Positions 45,987 to 56,160 of a stretch of 64,000 nt of DNA are shown one piece after another. The stretch spans positions 2,852,001-2,916,000 of the forward strand of contig NZ_CP021235.1 in NCBI RefSeq assembly GCF_003585765.1. The letters run 5' to 3'. The notes beneath the pieces were generated by a model. That model saw only the letters and a list, made by a program, of their open reading frames with translations. It had not been told where the DNA came from and did no database searches. A program made the position numbers and the translations under genes. The stretch comes from Pontibacter actiniarum (GTDB lineage Bacteria > Bacteroidota > Bacteroidia > Cytophagales > Hymenobacteraceae). Each line of letters starts with the position of its first letter. Within the stretch, counting starts at the first letter, position 1.

Positions 45987-47137
45987 ACCAGGTCATAAAA
46001 CTTCTTTTTAAGAAGTGCGCTTAGGTTCGTGTTCTTAATTACTTTAACTATTTCTTTAGAAGAATCTTTTTCTCCGTAGGGATTTTTAACATGAAGTAGT
46101 CTCTCTTGAAAACTATCGGAGAACGCTTCTTCAATAGCATTTTTGATTGAATTAGAGTTAGGCTCGCAGGATATCACACTGTCTGCTTTGATTCTCCCTC
46201 TTTGTCTGTCTCCTATATCTATCGTCGCAGTTTTAAAGCTAGGCACCTCAATTAACCCACTTGAAGAGTTGCCTATTACGGCATCCATGAATTGTAAAGC
46301 TGATAAATATCTCAGTTGACCCAAAGACACAAACGCGATACTCTTTTCCGGGTTCTTCTTCGTATACTGATCAATTAAATTAATTATAACCCTTCCATCA
46401 GTATCTGCATTAGGCTTTGTAAAAATTATCTTAGTAGCCTTTAGGTCATCTAAGGCTTCTAGAAGCTCAGTAAATTGATGCTCAGCTGTAGCGTTTTCAA
46501 GCGTTACTGGATGGAAAGTTACGAGTACATTTTTATCTCCAAGCCTGAAGCCTATACTCTCTTCGAACTTTGTTCTACTTAATAGTGCAAGCTTATTGAT
46601 ATTTTCAATTCCAAGAGCCCCCACGCTGTGCACATTTTGAGGTTGCTCGCCTAACTGGATTACCCTTTTTCTATATTCTTCAGTTGAAGTGAAATGTATG
46701 TGTGACATCTTGGTAATTGAATGCCGAATCGGCTCATCAATTAACCCTTCTGTCGCCTCCCCTCCATGGCAATGAGCAACAGGAATTTTACCAATCATAG
46801 CAGCAGTGGCGGCTGCAAATGCTTCAAAACGGTCACCTAATAATAGGATTAGATCTGGCTTGAGCTCATTAAAAGCTTCAGAGAAAGAAATAACGCCAAG
46901 GCCTATGCTTTTTGAAACGCCAACAGATGTATCAGAAGACAGCAGTATTTCTACTTTTTTGTCTATCTGAAACCCATCTTGCTCAATTTGCTTATATGTT
47001 AGACCAAATTCTGGTGAGAGATGCATCCCAGTAACACATATCTGCAAGTCAACATCAGGATCTTGCTGTAACTCTTTTAGTGTCCAAAAGAGAAGGCCGT
47101 ATTCAGCTCTGGTGCCGGTGACTACACAAACCTTCAT
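45983..47137 (-). CDS. neuC: hydrolysing sugar-nucleotide 2-epimerase (LegG/NeuC)
   Basis: A 384-aa GT-B fold enzyme: start VCVVTGTRAEYGLLFWTLKE, then HCHGGEATEGLIDEPIRHSI and GNSSSGLIEVPSFKTATIDI followed by GDRQRGR. It releases the nucleotide and epimerises C2, giving the free 6-deoxy-di-N-acetyl-mannosamine-type sugar (or ManNAc) for the next step. It overlaps the formyltransferase by 4 bases (ATGA) and the synthase gene by one base. Confidence 0.92.
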   Translation of the reverse strand: MKVCVVTGTRAEYGLLFWTLKELQQDPDVDLQICVTGMHLSPEFGLTYKQIEQDGFQIDKKVEILLSSDTSVGVSKSIGLGVISFSEAFNELKPDLILLLGDRFEAFAAATAAMIGKIPVAHCHGGEATEGLIDEPIRHSITKMSHIHFTSTEEYRKRVIQLGEQPQNVHSVGALGIENINKLALLSRTKFEESIGFRLGDKNVLVTFHPVTLENATAEHQFTELLEALDDLKATKIIFTKPNADTDGRVIINLIDQYTKKNPEKSIAFVSLGQLRYLSALQFMDAVIGNSSSGLIEVPSFKTATIDIGDRQRGRIKADSVISCEPNSNSIKNAIEEAFSDSFQERLLHVKNPYGEKDSSKEIVKVIKNTNLSALLKKKFYDLV

Positions 47138-48162
47138 TACTCAAAATCATCAAAATTCACAATCTGCCCCTGCTCCACATTGCATTTTAGCGCTTTGCCA
47201 ACTACAGAATCTACTTCCATTGGGCTTATACCAGTTGCAGGACGCATCATTATTAAATGATCGTCACCTACTACAGTACCCTTAATTAAAGCTGAACTGT
47301 AATAAATACTTTTTCTGATTAGCTCCCTATTCTTGAGCTCAGATGTACTAGGTTCCTTTTCAGCACTTCCGCTTAATGCCTGCTCAACGTTTCGAATTGC
47401 AAGAACCATATCTTTTAGTTCCTGAGGGCTGAGAGAAGCTTTGTGATCTGGACCAGGCAACTCCTTATCTAAGGTATAGTGTTTCTCTATTAGGACTGCA
47501 CCTAGTGCAACTGCAGCAATGGGTACTTCAATTCCTAATGTATGGTCTGAATATCCCACTTTAACCCCAAAGCTATCTTTTATAGCTAGCATTGCCTTTA
47601 GATTAACATCACCCATAGGAGTCGGGTATTCTGTATTGCAATGAAGCACAGAAATATCTTCATTACTTAGCCCTGCCTTTGCCAGAACAGAAATTGCATC
47701 ACCAACTTCCTGTAAGGTTGCCATACCTGTAGAAAGAACAACAGCCTTTCCTTTCTTAGCAATCTGCTCCAAGTACGGCTTGTTTGTTATTTCACCAGAC
47801 GGTACTTTGAACAAATCAATTCCAAGTTGATCTAGAAAATCAATACTCTCGGGATCGAAGCCAGTAGATAAAAATTTTATTCCTTTATCAGACGCATATG
47901 CCTGAAGCACATAGTGATCTTCTTCAGAAAGCTCCAGCTTTTTGAGCATTGAGTACTGTGTATCATCACTTTGGCTTTTCTGATTCTTTACCTGGTAAAC
48001 AGCCTGCTTGGCCGTCTTACTTACAAGTTTATCAGCTTTAAAAGTCTGGAACTTTACATAGTCAACACCCGCATCAGCTGCAACATCTATTAGTTGTTTA
48101 GCTAGCTGAATATCACCATTGTGATTCACTCCGGCTTCGGCAATTATTACTGTTTTATTCAT
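47137..48162 (-). CDS. neuB: nonulosonic acid synthase (LegI/NeuB)
   Basis: 341 aa. A TIM-barrel with [20 protein letters not shown] and [20 protein letters not shown] (N-terminal), [33 protein letters not shown] and [20 protein letters not shown], then a C-terminal SAF (antifreeze-like) domain with [17 protein letters not shown]. It condenses the 6-carbon amino sugar with phosphoenolpyruvate to the nine-carbon acid. The gene starts 4 bases inside the end of the acetyltransferase gene. Confidence 0.94.
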   Translation of the reverse strand: MNKTVIIAEAGVNHNGDIQLAKQLIDVAADAGVDYVKFQTFKADKLVSKTAKQAVYQVKNQKSQSDDTQYSMLKKLELSEEDHYVLQAYASDKGIKFLSTGFDPESIDFLDQLGIDLFKVPSGEITNKPYLEQIAKKGKAVVLSTGMATLQEVGDAISVLAKAGLSNEDISVLHCNTEYPTPMGDVNLKAMLAIKDSFGVKVGYSDHTLGIEVPIAAVALGAVLIEKHYTLDKELPGPDHKASLSPQELKDMVLAIRNVEQALSGSAEKEPSTSELKNRELIRKSIYYSSALIKGTVVGDDHLIMMRPATGISPMEVDSVVGKALKCNVEQGQIVNFDDFE

Positions 48163-48788
48163 TTTTTCAACTCTACGGCAGGATTCCCTACCAAAATTAA
48201 ATTATCAGGCACATCTTTCACCACCACTGCACCAGCTCCGATTACAACATTTTTCCCGATAGATGTACCTTGTTTTACCACAGCATTTGCTCCGATAAAA
48301 CTTCCTTCACCAATACTTACGTTACCAGCAAGCACAGCGCCAGGTGCAATATGTGCATAATCTCCAACTAAGCATTCATGCTCAACCACTGCACTTGTAT
48401 TGATTATAGCCCCCATACCTATACTTGCCATAGGATTTACTATGGCTCCTGCGGAGACAAAGCTTCCTTGCCCTACAGTAGAAAGCTTAGAAATAAATGC
48501 ACTAGGATGAATGACTGATATGCTGTGTATTCCCTGCTCAGTAAGTTGCTTGGTGAGGTTTCTTCGAGCGGAGTTGTTGCCTATACTGACAATAAAGCGT
48601 GCTTCTAAAGCGGTGAGTTTAGATACTGTTGTTGCATCCTGCTCATCTCCAAGATATACCAGGCTATAAGGATTACGCTTAGCCTCTACTTTGTCACAGT
48701 AGCCAACTATTTCGCCTCCCAGCATTTCTACAGTGTCTGCAACAACAAATGCATGACCAGAATACCCAATGAGAACTATCCGCTGCAT
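48159..48788 (-). CDS. sugar N-acetyltransferase (LegH/NeuD/PglD family)
   Basis: 209 aa. An N-terminal Rossmann-like domain ([20 protein letters not shown]) precedes a hexapeptide beta-helix from about residue 95, with the catalytic His in [20 protein letters not shown]. The end is [13 protein letters not shown]. It most likely acetylates the amine added by LegC. It is a second copy of the same family as 23686-24282, and the two differ clearly. Confidence 0.9.
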   Translation of the reverse strand: MQRIVLIGYSGHAFVVADTVEMLGGEIVGYCDKVEAKRNPYSLVYLGDEQDATTVSKLTALEARFIVSIGNNSARRNLTKQLTEQGIHSISVIHPSAFISKLSTVGQGSFVSAGAIVNPMASIGMGAIINTSAVVEHECLVGDYAHIAPGAVLAGNVSIGEGSFIGANAVVKQGTSIGKNVVIGAGAVVVKDVPDNLILVGNPAVELKK

Positions 48789-48790
48789 TG

Positions 48791-49948
48791 TTACAATCTA
48801 ACGCTACTAGGAATATTTACCAACCTCTCTTCTACCCAAGTACTGACACTTACATCGCCATATATGTTGTTCTGAAACATTGGCAGCTTGTGCATCAGTG
48901 TCCATGCAGGGCGTACCATAACGCCATTGCTGTTTGCCTCGGTTAAAAAGGCGTCTCTTTCTTCCTTGCTTTCGAGCAAGAGCACATTCAGCCAATAATT
49001 TGCTTTTGCGCCTGGCTCCTCTGTCACAAACTCCACCCCCTCAATTCCATCAAAGAAGAGTTTATACTTACTAGCCAGCTCGCGTTTATTTTCTATAAAA
49101 GTACTTAGTTGCTCAAGCTGAGCACAGGCTAAAGCGGCATTTAAATTTGGCATGCGATAGTTATAGCCTATGTGGTCATGATTAAACTCCCATGCATGAG
49201 GAACCTTGGCCTGTGTTGTCAGGTGTTTTGCAAGCTTAGCTATAGCTTCGTTATTTGTTACTATTGCGCCGCCGCCGCCACAGGTTACGGTTTTATTGCC
49301 GTTAAAGCTAAACGTCCCTACTAGGCCAGTTGTACCTGTGTGTTTACTATCATGATAGCTTCCCAAAGATTCAGCAGCATCTTCTACTAGTGGAATATGC
49401 CATTCATCACAGATTGCAGCAATTTTGTCTATATCACATGGAAAACCAAAGCTGTGCATAGGCACGCAAGCAGCTATGCGCTTTCCTGTTTTCCTGTTGA
49501 AGGTTGCATTGCTTTCCTTCTTCCCATTTTCCTGCAGGAAAGCTTCTAAGCTGGCAGCAGACAACCCTAAGTTGTTTCTGTCAATATCTAGAAACACAGG
49601 CGAAGCTCCTAAATAGCTAATAGCATTGGCCGTGGCAATAAAGGTCAAGTCTTGTGAGATAACCTCATCTCCTTGATTGACACCTGCAACAATAAGTGCC
49701 ATATGCAAAGCTGCTGTTCCGTTGACAGTTGCCACAGCATACTTAGCCCCGGTTATTTCCTGCATCATCTCCTCGAAACGATTAACGTATGCCCCTACTG
49801 AAGACACATAAGTTGAATCTATTGCATCGATCACATACTTTCTTTCATTCCCGACAAAGCGCGGCTCATGTAAGGGAATGAAACTTTGGTTAGGAAAAAG
49901 TCCTTTGATATAGTCAATTATATTACTGTACTTACTTGATTGCGTCAT
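48791..49948 (-). CDS. DegT-family aminotransferase (LegC-like)
   Basis: A 385-aa PLP enzyme: [20 protein letters not shown] (near 77-96), the cofactor Asp in [14 protein letters not shown], and the PLP lysine in [20 protein letters not shown] (about 213-232). It resembles LegC, which adds nitrogen to the 4-keto sugar from LegB. It is separated by 2 bases from the acetyltransferase gene and 14 from LegB. A related PglE-like gene is at 22542. Confidence 0.92.
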   Translation of the reverse strand: MTQSSKYSNIIDYIKGLFPNQSFIPLHEPRFVGNERKYVIDAIDSTYVSSVGAYVNRFEEMMQEITGAKYAVATVNGTAALHMALIVAGVNQGDEVISQDLTFIATANAISYLGASPVFLDIDRNNLGLSAASLEAFLQENGKKESNATFNRKTGKRIAACVPMHSFGFPCDIDKIAAICDEWHIPLVEDAAESLGSYHDSKHTGTTGLVGTFSFNGNKTVTCGGGGAIVTNNEAIAKLAKHLTTQAKVPHAWEFNHDHIGYNYRMPNLNAALACAQLEQLSTFIENKRELASKYKLFFDGIEGVEFVTEEPGAKANYWLNVLLLESKEERDAFLTEANSNGVMVRPAWTLMHKLPMFQNNIYGDVSVSTWVEERLVNIPSSVRL

Positions 49949-49962
49949 AGTAGTACTATAAT

Positions 49963-50961
49963 TTATATGTTATAGATGTCTGCCTTGTACTGGCGCAAGT
50001 TCTCGGTGTTGCGGAACCACTCAATCGTTTCGGCAAGACCTTCTTCCAAAGTATACTTCAAATCCCAGTTCGTATTGCTCTTAATTTTACCATTGGCGCC
50101 ATATAAGCGGAATACTTCACTCTTTTCAGGTCTAAGACGCACTTCATCCTGAATTATCCTTGCTTGCGGATTAATCTGGTTAATCAGGCTCTGTGCTAAA
50201 TCCCCAACTGAGATTTCGGACTCAGTTGCGATATTACAATCCTCTCCAATCAAACTATCTGATTTAGCAATTTCAACAAACCCATTGGCTGTATCTTTCA
50301 CAAACAGAAGGTCACGTGTAGGTGTAAGATCGCCAAGTTTAATCTCTGTCTTACCCTGTAATAGTTGCGTGATTATCGTAGGTATTACGGCTCTAGCCGA
50401 CTGACGTGGGCCGTAGGTATTGAATGGCCTTACGATAGTCAAAGGAAGGTTAAAGCTTCTGTAGAATGAATCTGCGATACAGTCTGCTCCGATCTTAGAG
50501 GCTGAGTACGGTGACTGAGGCTGCCTAGGGTGTTTCTCATCTATTGGAATGTACTGTGCAGTCCCATAAACCTCTGAGGTAGATGTTACCAAAACCCGTT
50601 CTACGCCTAAGTCTTTTGCTGCCTGAACGATATTCAGAGTACCTTTCACATTGGTATCAATGTAGCTGTCTGGAGAGTGATAGCTAAAAGGAATGGCAAT
50701 TAAAGCAGCTAGGTGAAAAACAACTTCGATGTCTTTCATTGCTGTACGTACCCCATTAGGGTCACGGATATCTCCTGCAAAAATTTCTATCTGAGATAGT
50801 TTCTCTTTAGACAAAGTATCTAACCATCCCCAGCTATTAAACGAGTTGTAGTAAACAAATGCCTTTACTTTGCACCCTTCTTCTAGCAAGCGTTCTACTA
50901 AGTGGCTACCAATAAAACCATCTGCTCCAGTTACTAAAACACGTTTATTATTAAGGTTCAT
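49963..50961 (-). CDS. sugar-nucleotide 4,6-dehydratase (LegB-like, extended SDR)
   Basis: 332 aa. The NAD site RVLVTGADGFIGSHLVERL is at about residues 6-24. The catalytic region is TSTSEVYGTAQYIPIDE with Tyr and Lys in SPYSASKIGADC, and VRPFNTYGPRQSARAVIP follows. It is the short, soluble type, unlike the membrane PglF-like enzyme at 19471. It would act on the GlcNAc nucleotide (GDP-linked if the PtmE-like gene makes GDP-glucosamine). It heads the legB-legC-legH-legI-legG run. Confidence 0.92.
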   Translation of the reverse strand: MNLNNKRVLVTGADGFIGSHLVERLLEEGCKVKAFVYYNSFNSWGWLDTLSKEKLSQIEIFAGDIRDPNGVRTAMKDIEVVFHLAALIAIPFSYHSPDSYIDTNVKGTLNIVQAAKDLGVERVLVTSTSEVYGTAQYIPIDEKHPRQPQSPYSASKIGADCIADSFYRSFNLPLTIVRPFNTYGPRQSARAVIPTIITQLLQGKTEIKLGDLTPTRDLLFVKDTANGFVEIAKSDSLIGEDCNIATESEISVGDLAQSLINQINPQARIIQDEVRLRPEKSEVFRLYGANGKIKSNTNWDLKYTLEEGLAETIEWFRNTENLRQYKADIYNI

Positions 50962-51041
50962 ATCTGTTTATTTATTGATTTTTTACTGAATTTTAAAAAG
51001 AGACCAAAGCTCCTTTTCATTGAGTAAAAATAAGATTTAAT

Positions 51042-52346
51042 TTACAACCTCGCATCAGCCACTTCCTTCGGCAGCGTTCCCTTCACATCATAGATCACTG
51101 CATTCGGCTTGCAAAGCTTACTCAGATCAAGCTGCTCAAACTCCTTATGTGACACTGCCAGGATAACGGCATCGTAAGTCGATGAATTGTCCAGAGAGGT
51201 CACGGAACTCCATCCATACTCATGCTTCACCTCGGCAGGGGCTGCCCATGGGTCGTAGATAGTCAGGTTCATTTGGTAGTCCTTTAGGGTACGCAGAATG
51301 TCCACTACCTTTGTATTGCGTACATCCGGGCAGTTCTCTTTAAAGGTAATTCCCAGCACCAGCACATTTGCGTTCTTTACCGGGATATCCTTCTTCACCA
51401 TCAGCTTCACTACCTCGTGCGCCACATACTCGCCCATGCCGTCGTTCAGACGGCGGCCAGCAAGTATAATTTCCGGGTGGTAGCCTACCTCCTGGGCCTT
51501 CTGTGCCAGGTAGTACGGATCGACACCAATGCAGTGCCCGCCCACCAAGCCAGGCTTAAACTTCAGGAAATTCCACTTGGTGCCAGCTGCTTGTAAGACC
51601 TCATCGGTATCAATGCCAAGGCGGTTAAATATCTTAGCCAGTTCGTTTACAAAGGCGATGTTGATATCGCGCTGCGCGTTCTCAATGACTTTGGCAGCCT
51701 CGGCCACTTTGATTGAGGGAGCTTTGTGCGTACCGGCTGTAATCACAGCATTATAAAGCGCATCTACCTTATCAGCTGCCTCAGGCGTGGATCCGGAGGT
51801 AACTTTCAGGATTTTAGCGACTGTATGCTCCTTATCGCCCGGATTGATACGCTCAGGCGAGTAGCCGGCGAAGAAGTCCTCGTTGAACGTCAGGCCTGAC
51901 ACTCGCTCCAGTACAGGCACACACTCGTCTTCCGTTACACCCGGGTATACTGTGGACTCATAGATAACAATATCCCCTTTCTTCAGCACTTTGCCTACCG
52001 TCTCGCTCGCCTTAAAGAGCGGCGTCAGGTCCGGGCGGTTGTGCTTATCGACAGGGGTAGGCACTGTAATGATATAGAAGTTGCACTGGTCAATCTGCTC
52101 CAGCTGGTCTGTACACAGAAGCCCTTTTTCAACTGAACAGTCCTGTGTCAGCACTTCAGCCAGCAGCTCATCAGACACCTCAAGCGTGTGGTCATGCCCC
52201 TGCCGGAGTCCCTCGATACGCTGCTTGTTTATATCGAAGCCAAAGGTCTTAAACTGCTTGGCAAACTCTACGGCTAGCGGTAAGCCTACATATCCTAACC
52301 CAATAACTGCAATCTTTGGGTCTTCCAACTGTAATTTATCTGGCAT
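51042..52346 (-). CDS. UDP-sugar 6-dehydrogenase (TviB/WbpA type)
   Basis: 434 aa. The NAD site is [20 protein letters not shown] near the N-terminus, the central domain holds [14 protein letters not shown], the catalytic Cys lies in [18 protein letters not shown], and the UDP-binding C-terminal domain has [17 protein letters not shown]. It oxidises UDP-HexNAc at C6 to the uronic acid, a possible substrate of the AsnB-like amidotransferase. Its composition is closer to the core genome than that of the genes downstream. It is the most upstream gene of the minus-strand glycan run. Confidence 0.92.
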   Translation of the reverse strand: MPDKLQLEDPKIAVIGLGYVGLPLAVEFAKQFKTFGFDINKQRIEGLRQGHDHTLEVSDELLAEVLTQDCSVEKGLLCTDQLEQIDQCNFYIITVPTPVDKHNRPDLTPLFKASETVGKVLKKGDIVIYESTVYPGVTEDECVPVLERVSGLTFNEDFFAGYSPERINPGDKEHTVAKILKVTSGSTPEAADKVDALYNAVITAGTHKAPSIKVAEAAKVIENAQRDINIAFVNELAKIFNRLGIDTDEVLQAAGTKWNFLKFKPGLVGGHCIGVDPYYLAQKAQEVGYHPEIILAGRRLNDGMGEYVAHEVVKLMVKKDIPVKNANVLVLGITFKENCPDVRNTKVVDILRTLKDYQMNLTIYDPWAAPAEVKHEYGWSSVTSLDNSSTYDAVILAVSHKEFEQLDLSKLCKPNAVIYDVKGTLPKEVADARL

Positions 52347-52509
52347 TGTCTATACGTTCGCTTAAAATTAAACTTCTTTCACCATCATGAAGCTGTCACT
52401 AACACAGAAATTGCTTCAGCTAAGCCATACTATATGTGAAAGAAATAAAAAAGTTGCCTTGTAAAACTTAAAATAAAGTATTAAAAGCACCCTAAAATTA
52501 GCATCTTAG

Positions 52510-52517
52510 CAAAGATA
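52510..52517 (-). promoter_or_regulatory. -7 promoter box of the glycan operon
   Basis: Minus strand TATCTTTG matches TAnnTTTG about 164 bases before the start of the UDP-sugar dehydrogenase. TTTG at 52532-52535 lies about 14 bases away, closer than the usual spacing. Confidence 0.4.
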
Positions 52518-52638
52518 CCTTTATCAACTGACAAAGACAGGCTTTACCTTAAAATTAGATGCTATTTTGTGCTAAAACAGAACGCTAGCACTTTTATGAA
52601 AGGAGTAAAACAAAGCGCCAACCCTTCTACACTTCCTC

Positions 52639-53865
52639 CTAGTTCCGCACCGCAATCATCAGCCCCAGCTCTTTATAGCGCATCCCAAAGCGTTTGGCGA
52701 TGTGGGCGTTGGTGAGGCTGCCTTTGTAGATGTACACCCCACTGCGGTAGTGCTCGTTCATGAACAGCACCTCGTTGATGCCGCCATACTTGGAGTACTC
52801 GGTAAAGATAGGCGTAAAGATATTGCTGAGTGCCTGCGTGGCCGTTCTCGGAACACGAGACGGGATATTGGGCACGCAGTAATGAATGATGTCATACTTG
52901 CGGTAGATAGGCCGCGAGTGCGAGGTTATCTCGGACGTCTCAAAGCAGCCGCCCTGATCGATGCACACATCAATGATGATGGAGCCGGGGTTCATCTGGG
53001 CCACCACTCCCTCCTCCACCACACAGGTTATCTGTCCTTCGTCGGCCACAAAAGCGCCGATCACAACGTCTGCCTGCTTTATTTCGGCGTTCATCACCGC
53101 CTTATCGAGGGTGGATGTAAAAATCTGGGCCCCTACGTTGTGCTTCAGGCGGCGCAGTTTGTAGATGTGGTTATCAAACACCCGCACCTCTGCCCCCATA
53201 CCCAGGGCGGCGCGGGCGGCATACTCTGCCACCGTACCCGCACCAAGTATAACCACCTTGGTCGGAGCCACGCCTGTTATACCTCCTAGTATAATCCCTT
53301 TCCCTTCGTTGCTGCTGCTCAGGTACTCGGCTGCCACCAGCATCACCGTACTGCCGGCAATCTCGCTCATGGCCCGTACCACCGGCTTTGCTTCCGATTT
53401 GTCGCGGATCAACTCAAACGAGATGGCATTGATCTTTTTGCGCAGCAGGGCATTGATATAGTCGGAGGTCAGGTTGCCGAAGTGCAGGGCGGAGATGAGG
53501 GTCTGACCGGGGCGCAGGTAATCCAGTTCGTCGTAGGTGGGGGGAGCGATCTTCAGGATGATGTCGGCGTCGTATACTTCCTCCGTAGCATACACAATTT
53601 TGGCACCGGCCTCAGAGTATTCGTTATCGGAGTATTTAGACGGGATGCCGGCGCCTGCCTCGATCAGGATGCGGTGCCCCTGGTCGGTGAGCTGTTTCAC
53701 GGCATCCGGCGTGAGGCCAATGCGGTTCTCCTGGAACGACGACTCCTTCGGAATCCCGATAAACAAGCTCCGGCGCCTTTCCTCCACAGCCAGCATTGAT
53801 TCCTTCGGGTACAGGGCCTGGCTTGCGGCCAACTTTCCTAAATCTACGGCAAACTTCTCCGTCAT
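52639..53865 (-). CDS. ald: alanine dehydrogenase
   Basis: A 408-aa NAD-dependent enzyme, L-alanine to pyruvate and ammonia. N-terminal domain: NRIGLTPDAVKQLTDQGHRI, then ILKIAPPTYDEL. NAD domain: VVILGAGTVAEYAARAALGM (about 210-230). C-terminal: YRKYDIIHYCVPNIPSRVPR and ATQALSNI, which carry conserved active-site residues. Length is normal for the longer Bacteroidota form. It is monocistronic. Confidence 0.92.
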   Translation of the reverse strand: MTEKFAVDLGKLAASQALYPKESMLAVEERRRSLFIGIPKESSFQENRIGLTPDAVKQLTDQGHRILIEAGAGIPSKYSDNEYSEAGAKIVYATEEVYDADIILKIAPPTYDELDYLRPGQTLISALHFGNLTSDYINALLRKKINAISFELIRDKSEAKPVVRAMSEIAGSTVMLVAAEYLSSSNEGKGIILGGITGVAPTKVVILGAGTVAEYAARAALGMGAEVRVFDNHIYKLRRLKHNVGAQIFTSTLDKAVMNAEIKQADVVIGAFVADEGQITCVVEEGVVAQMNPGSIIIDVCIDQGGCFETSEITSHSRPIYRKYDIIHYCVPNIPSRVPRTATQALSNIFTPIFTEYSKYGGINEVLFMNEHYRSGVYIYKGSLTNAHIAKRFGMRYKELGLMIAVRN

Positions 53866-54155
53866 ACGTTTTTAAATTAAGAGTCCGAACTGAAGGGTAC
53901 ACTGCAACAGGTACCGTACAATCCAACCCTGTTTTCTAGCCAGTTTATGCGAAAGCATCATATGTTCGCTTTCGCAGTAGTTTTCGTCGTCTTTTTTTCG
54001 CTGCCGGTGCAGCCATCCACGCCACACTCTCCCTCGGAAGGGTACTTAATTCTACACTGCTTCACTCCACTGCCTTCCGTTAGTGAAAGCAACACCTGCT
54101 CAGCAATGGGTTAAGACGTACAGCGAGCGCGGTAGCTTAAATCAACTTCTCCCCG

Positions 54156-54608
54156 CTAGTTCTCTACTTTGCGAATCACCAGGCTTCTCTCCTTGCCTTC
54201 CGCATCCGGCTGGAGCTCCACCAGCAGGTAGTGCTCCGGCAGCAGGTTCGGGATCATGGAGGGCCACTCGATCAGGCACAGGTTACCGGACTCGAAATAC
54301 TCCGGCGCCCCTATATCAAGGGCCTCCCGCTCGTCGTTAATCCTATAAAAATCGAAGTGGTAAATTAGTTTCCCGCCCTTCCCTTCATACTCGTTCACCA
54401 GGGCAAAGGTAGGGCTGCTCACGTTCTCCTGCACCCCCAGCTGCCGGCACAGCTCCTTTATCAAGGTCGTTTTACCCGCACCCATTGGCCCCTCAAAAAG
54501 GATAATGGGCTCCGATGCGGCCTCCTCTATAAGCACAGAAGCCGCCGCTGGCAGCTCCTCCAACGACGACATCCTGATATGTGCCCGTTCAACTCCTGTA
54601 TTATACAT
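54156..54608 (-). CDS. tsaE: tRNA threonylcarbamoyladenosine biosynthesis ATPase TsaE
   Basis: A 150-aa P-loop protein: Walker A in GPMGAGKTTLIKEL (near residues 40-53), then SSPTFALVNEYEG, YHFDFYRI and LIEWPSMIPNLLP. It drives the TsaB-TsaD cycle that makes t6A37 in ANN-decoding tRNAs. The start ATG (54606-54608) overlaps the porX stop in the sequence ATGTATAA, so translation is probably coupled to porX. Confidence 0.92.
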   Translation of the reverse strand: MYNTGVERAHIRMSSLEELPAAASVLIEEAASEPIILFEGPMGAGKTTLIKELCRQLGVQENVSSPTFALVNEYEGKGGKLIYHFDFYRINDEREALDIGAPEYFESGNLCLIEWPSMIPNLLPEHYLLVELQPDAEGKERSLVIRKVEN

Positions 54609-56160
54609 TCTTCGGCGAAAGCGTTATGTACGGTATAATCATCTCCTCCAACGACACGCCTCCGTGTTGGAAAGTGTCTTTGTAGTAGTTCACGTAGTAG
54701 TTATAATTGTTCGGATAGGCGAAAAAGTAATCTTCTATCGCAAATACAAACGTAGTGGAAACGTTGGCTTTAGGCAAGAAAAATCTCTCCGGCTTGCGCA
54801 CCGTGAACACGTCTTTGTCGGTATAGCCCAGGTTTTTACCGTGCTTGTAGCGCAGGTTGGTGTTGGTATTTCGGTCGCCGATGATCTTAAAGGGCCTTTT
54901 TACCCGGATGGTGCCGTGGTCGGTGGTGATGATGAGCTTGCCTTTTTTGTCGGCAATGGCCTTCAGGGTATCGAACAGCGGCGAGTGCAGGAACCAGGAT
55001 TTGGTAATGGAGCGGTACGCCGACTCGTCCGGGGCCAGCTCGCGCACCATGTTGCTGTCGGTGCGGGCATGCGAGAGCATGTCCACGAAGTTATACACGA
55101 TCACGTTCAGCTTGTTGTTGTCCAGGTTGCTGAACTTGCTCAAAAGGTCACGGCCGGCCTGCACGTTCGTGATTTTGTGGTAGCTGTGCTTGTCGGTGAT
55201 GCGGTTCTGCTGGAACTGGATATCCAGGAAATCAGCTTCGTTCAGGTTCTTCCCCTCCTCCTCATCGTCGCTCACCCACATGTTCGGGTACTTTTTCTGG
55301 ATCTCGGTAGGGAGCATGCCCGAGAAGATGGCGTTACGCGCATAGGCCGTGGTGGTCGGCAGTATGGAGTAGAACATCTCCTCCGAGTCCACGGTGAAGT
55401 ACTCCGATATCAGCGGCTCCAGCACCTTCCACTGGTCATAGCGCAGGTTGTCGATCAGCAGGAAGTACACGGGGCGGTCGGTTTCCTTCATCATCGGGAA
55501 CACGCGCTGCTTAAACAGCTGGTGCGACATCAGCGGGGCCTCGTCATCGCCGTTCATCCAGTCTTCGTAGTTGTCCATGATGAAACGGGCGAAGTTGGAG
55601 TTGGCCTCATCCTTCTGCATGTTGATGACGTCGGCCATGCTTTTGTTCTCCGTCTCGTCGATCTCCAGCTCCCAGTACACCAGCTTTTTGTAGATGTCGG
55701 CCCACTCGTGCTGGCTCAGGCGCTCGCCGAAGGCCATGCCCAGCTGGCGGAAGTCGCGCTGGTAGCTCATGTTGGTCTTCTCGCTTACCAGGCGCTTGTT
55801 CTCCAGCACCTTCTTTACCGACAGCAGGATCTGGTTCGGGTTCAGCGGCTTGATCAGGTAATCGGTAATCTTGGAGCCGATCGCCTCCTCCATGATATGC
55901 TCTTCCTCGCTCTTGGTGATCATGATCACCGGCACGGCCGGGCGTATGGTTTTCAGCTCGTTCAGCGTTTCTAGGCCGCTGATGCCGGGCATGTTCTCAT
56001 CCAGGAACACAATGTCGAAGCTGCGGTCACGGAACTCCTCAATGGCATCGGCTCCGCTGTTTACCGGTGTAATGTCGTAGCCGCGGTCTTCCAGGAACAG
56101 GATGTGCGGCTTTAGCAGGTCGATCTCATCATCGGCCCATAATATATTGTATCTTTGCAT
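54601..56160 (-). CDS. porX: response regulator with PglZ/alkaline phosphatase domain (PorX)
   Basis: 519 aa. The receiver domain (1 to about 122) has the phospho-acceptor Asp54 in VFLDENMPG and Lys in YLIKPLNPN. The large C-terminal domain is of the alkaline-phosphatase superfamily, with FLLIDNLRYDQW, TTTAYARNAIFSG (nucleophile Thr) and ITTDHGTIRV. PorX works with PorY to control the type IX secretion system in Bacteroidota and its phosphatase domain hydrolyses oligonucleotides in studied homologues. No porY or sigP is in the window. It overlaps tsaE by 8 bases. Confidence 0.94.
   Translation of the reverse strand: MQRYNILWADDEIDLLKPHILFLEDRGYDITPVNSGADAIEEFRDRSFDIVFLDENMPGISGLETLNELKTIRPAVPVIMITKSEEEHIMEEAIGSKITDYLIKPLNPNQILLSVKKVLENKRLVSEKTNMSYQRDFRQLGMAFGERLSQHEWADIYKKLVYWELEIDETENKSMADVINMQKDEANSNFARFIMDNYEDWMNGDDEAPLMSHQLFKQRVFPMMKETDRPVYFLLIDNLRYDQWKVLEPLISEYFTVDSEEMFYSILPTTTAYARNAIFSGMLPTEIQKKYPNMWVSDDEEEGKNLNEADFLDIQFQQNRITDKHSYHKITNVQAGRDLLSKFSNLDNNKLNVIVYNFVDMLSHARTDSNMVRELAPDESAYRSITKSWFLHSPLFDTLKAIADKKGKLIITTDHGTIRVKRPFKIIGDRNTNTNLRYKHGKNLGYTDKDVFTVRKPERFFLPKANVSTTFVFAIEDYFFAYPNNYNYYVNYYKDTFQHGGVSLEEMIIPYITLSPKNV

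Noticed and set aside
54505..55974. 489-codon plus-strand open frame
   Set aside because: Antisense to porX; its composition (Val, His, Leu and Gln rich) is that of a reverse-complement artefact.
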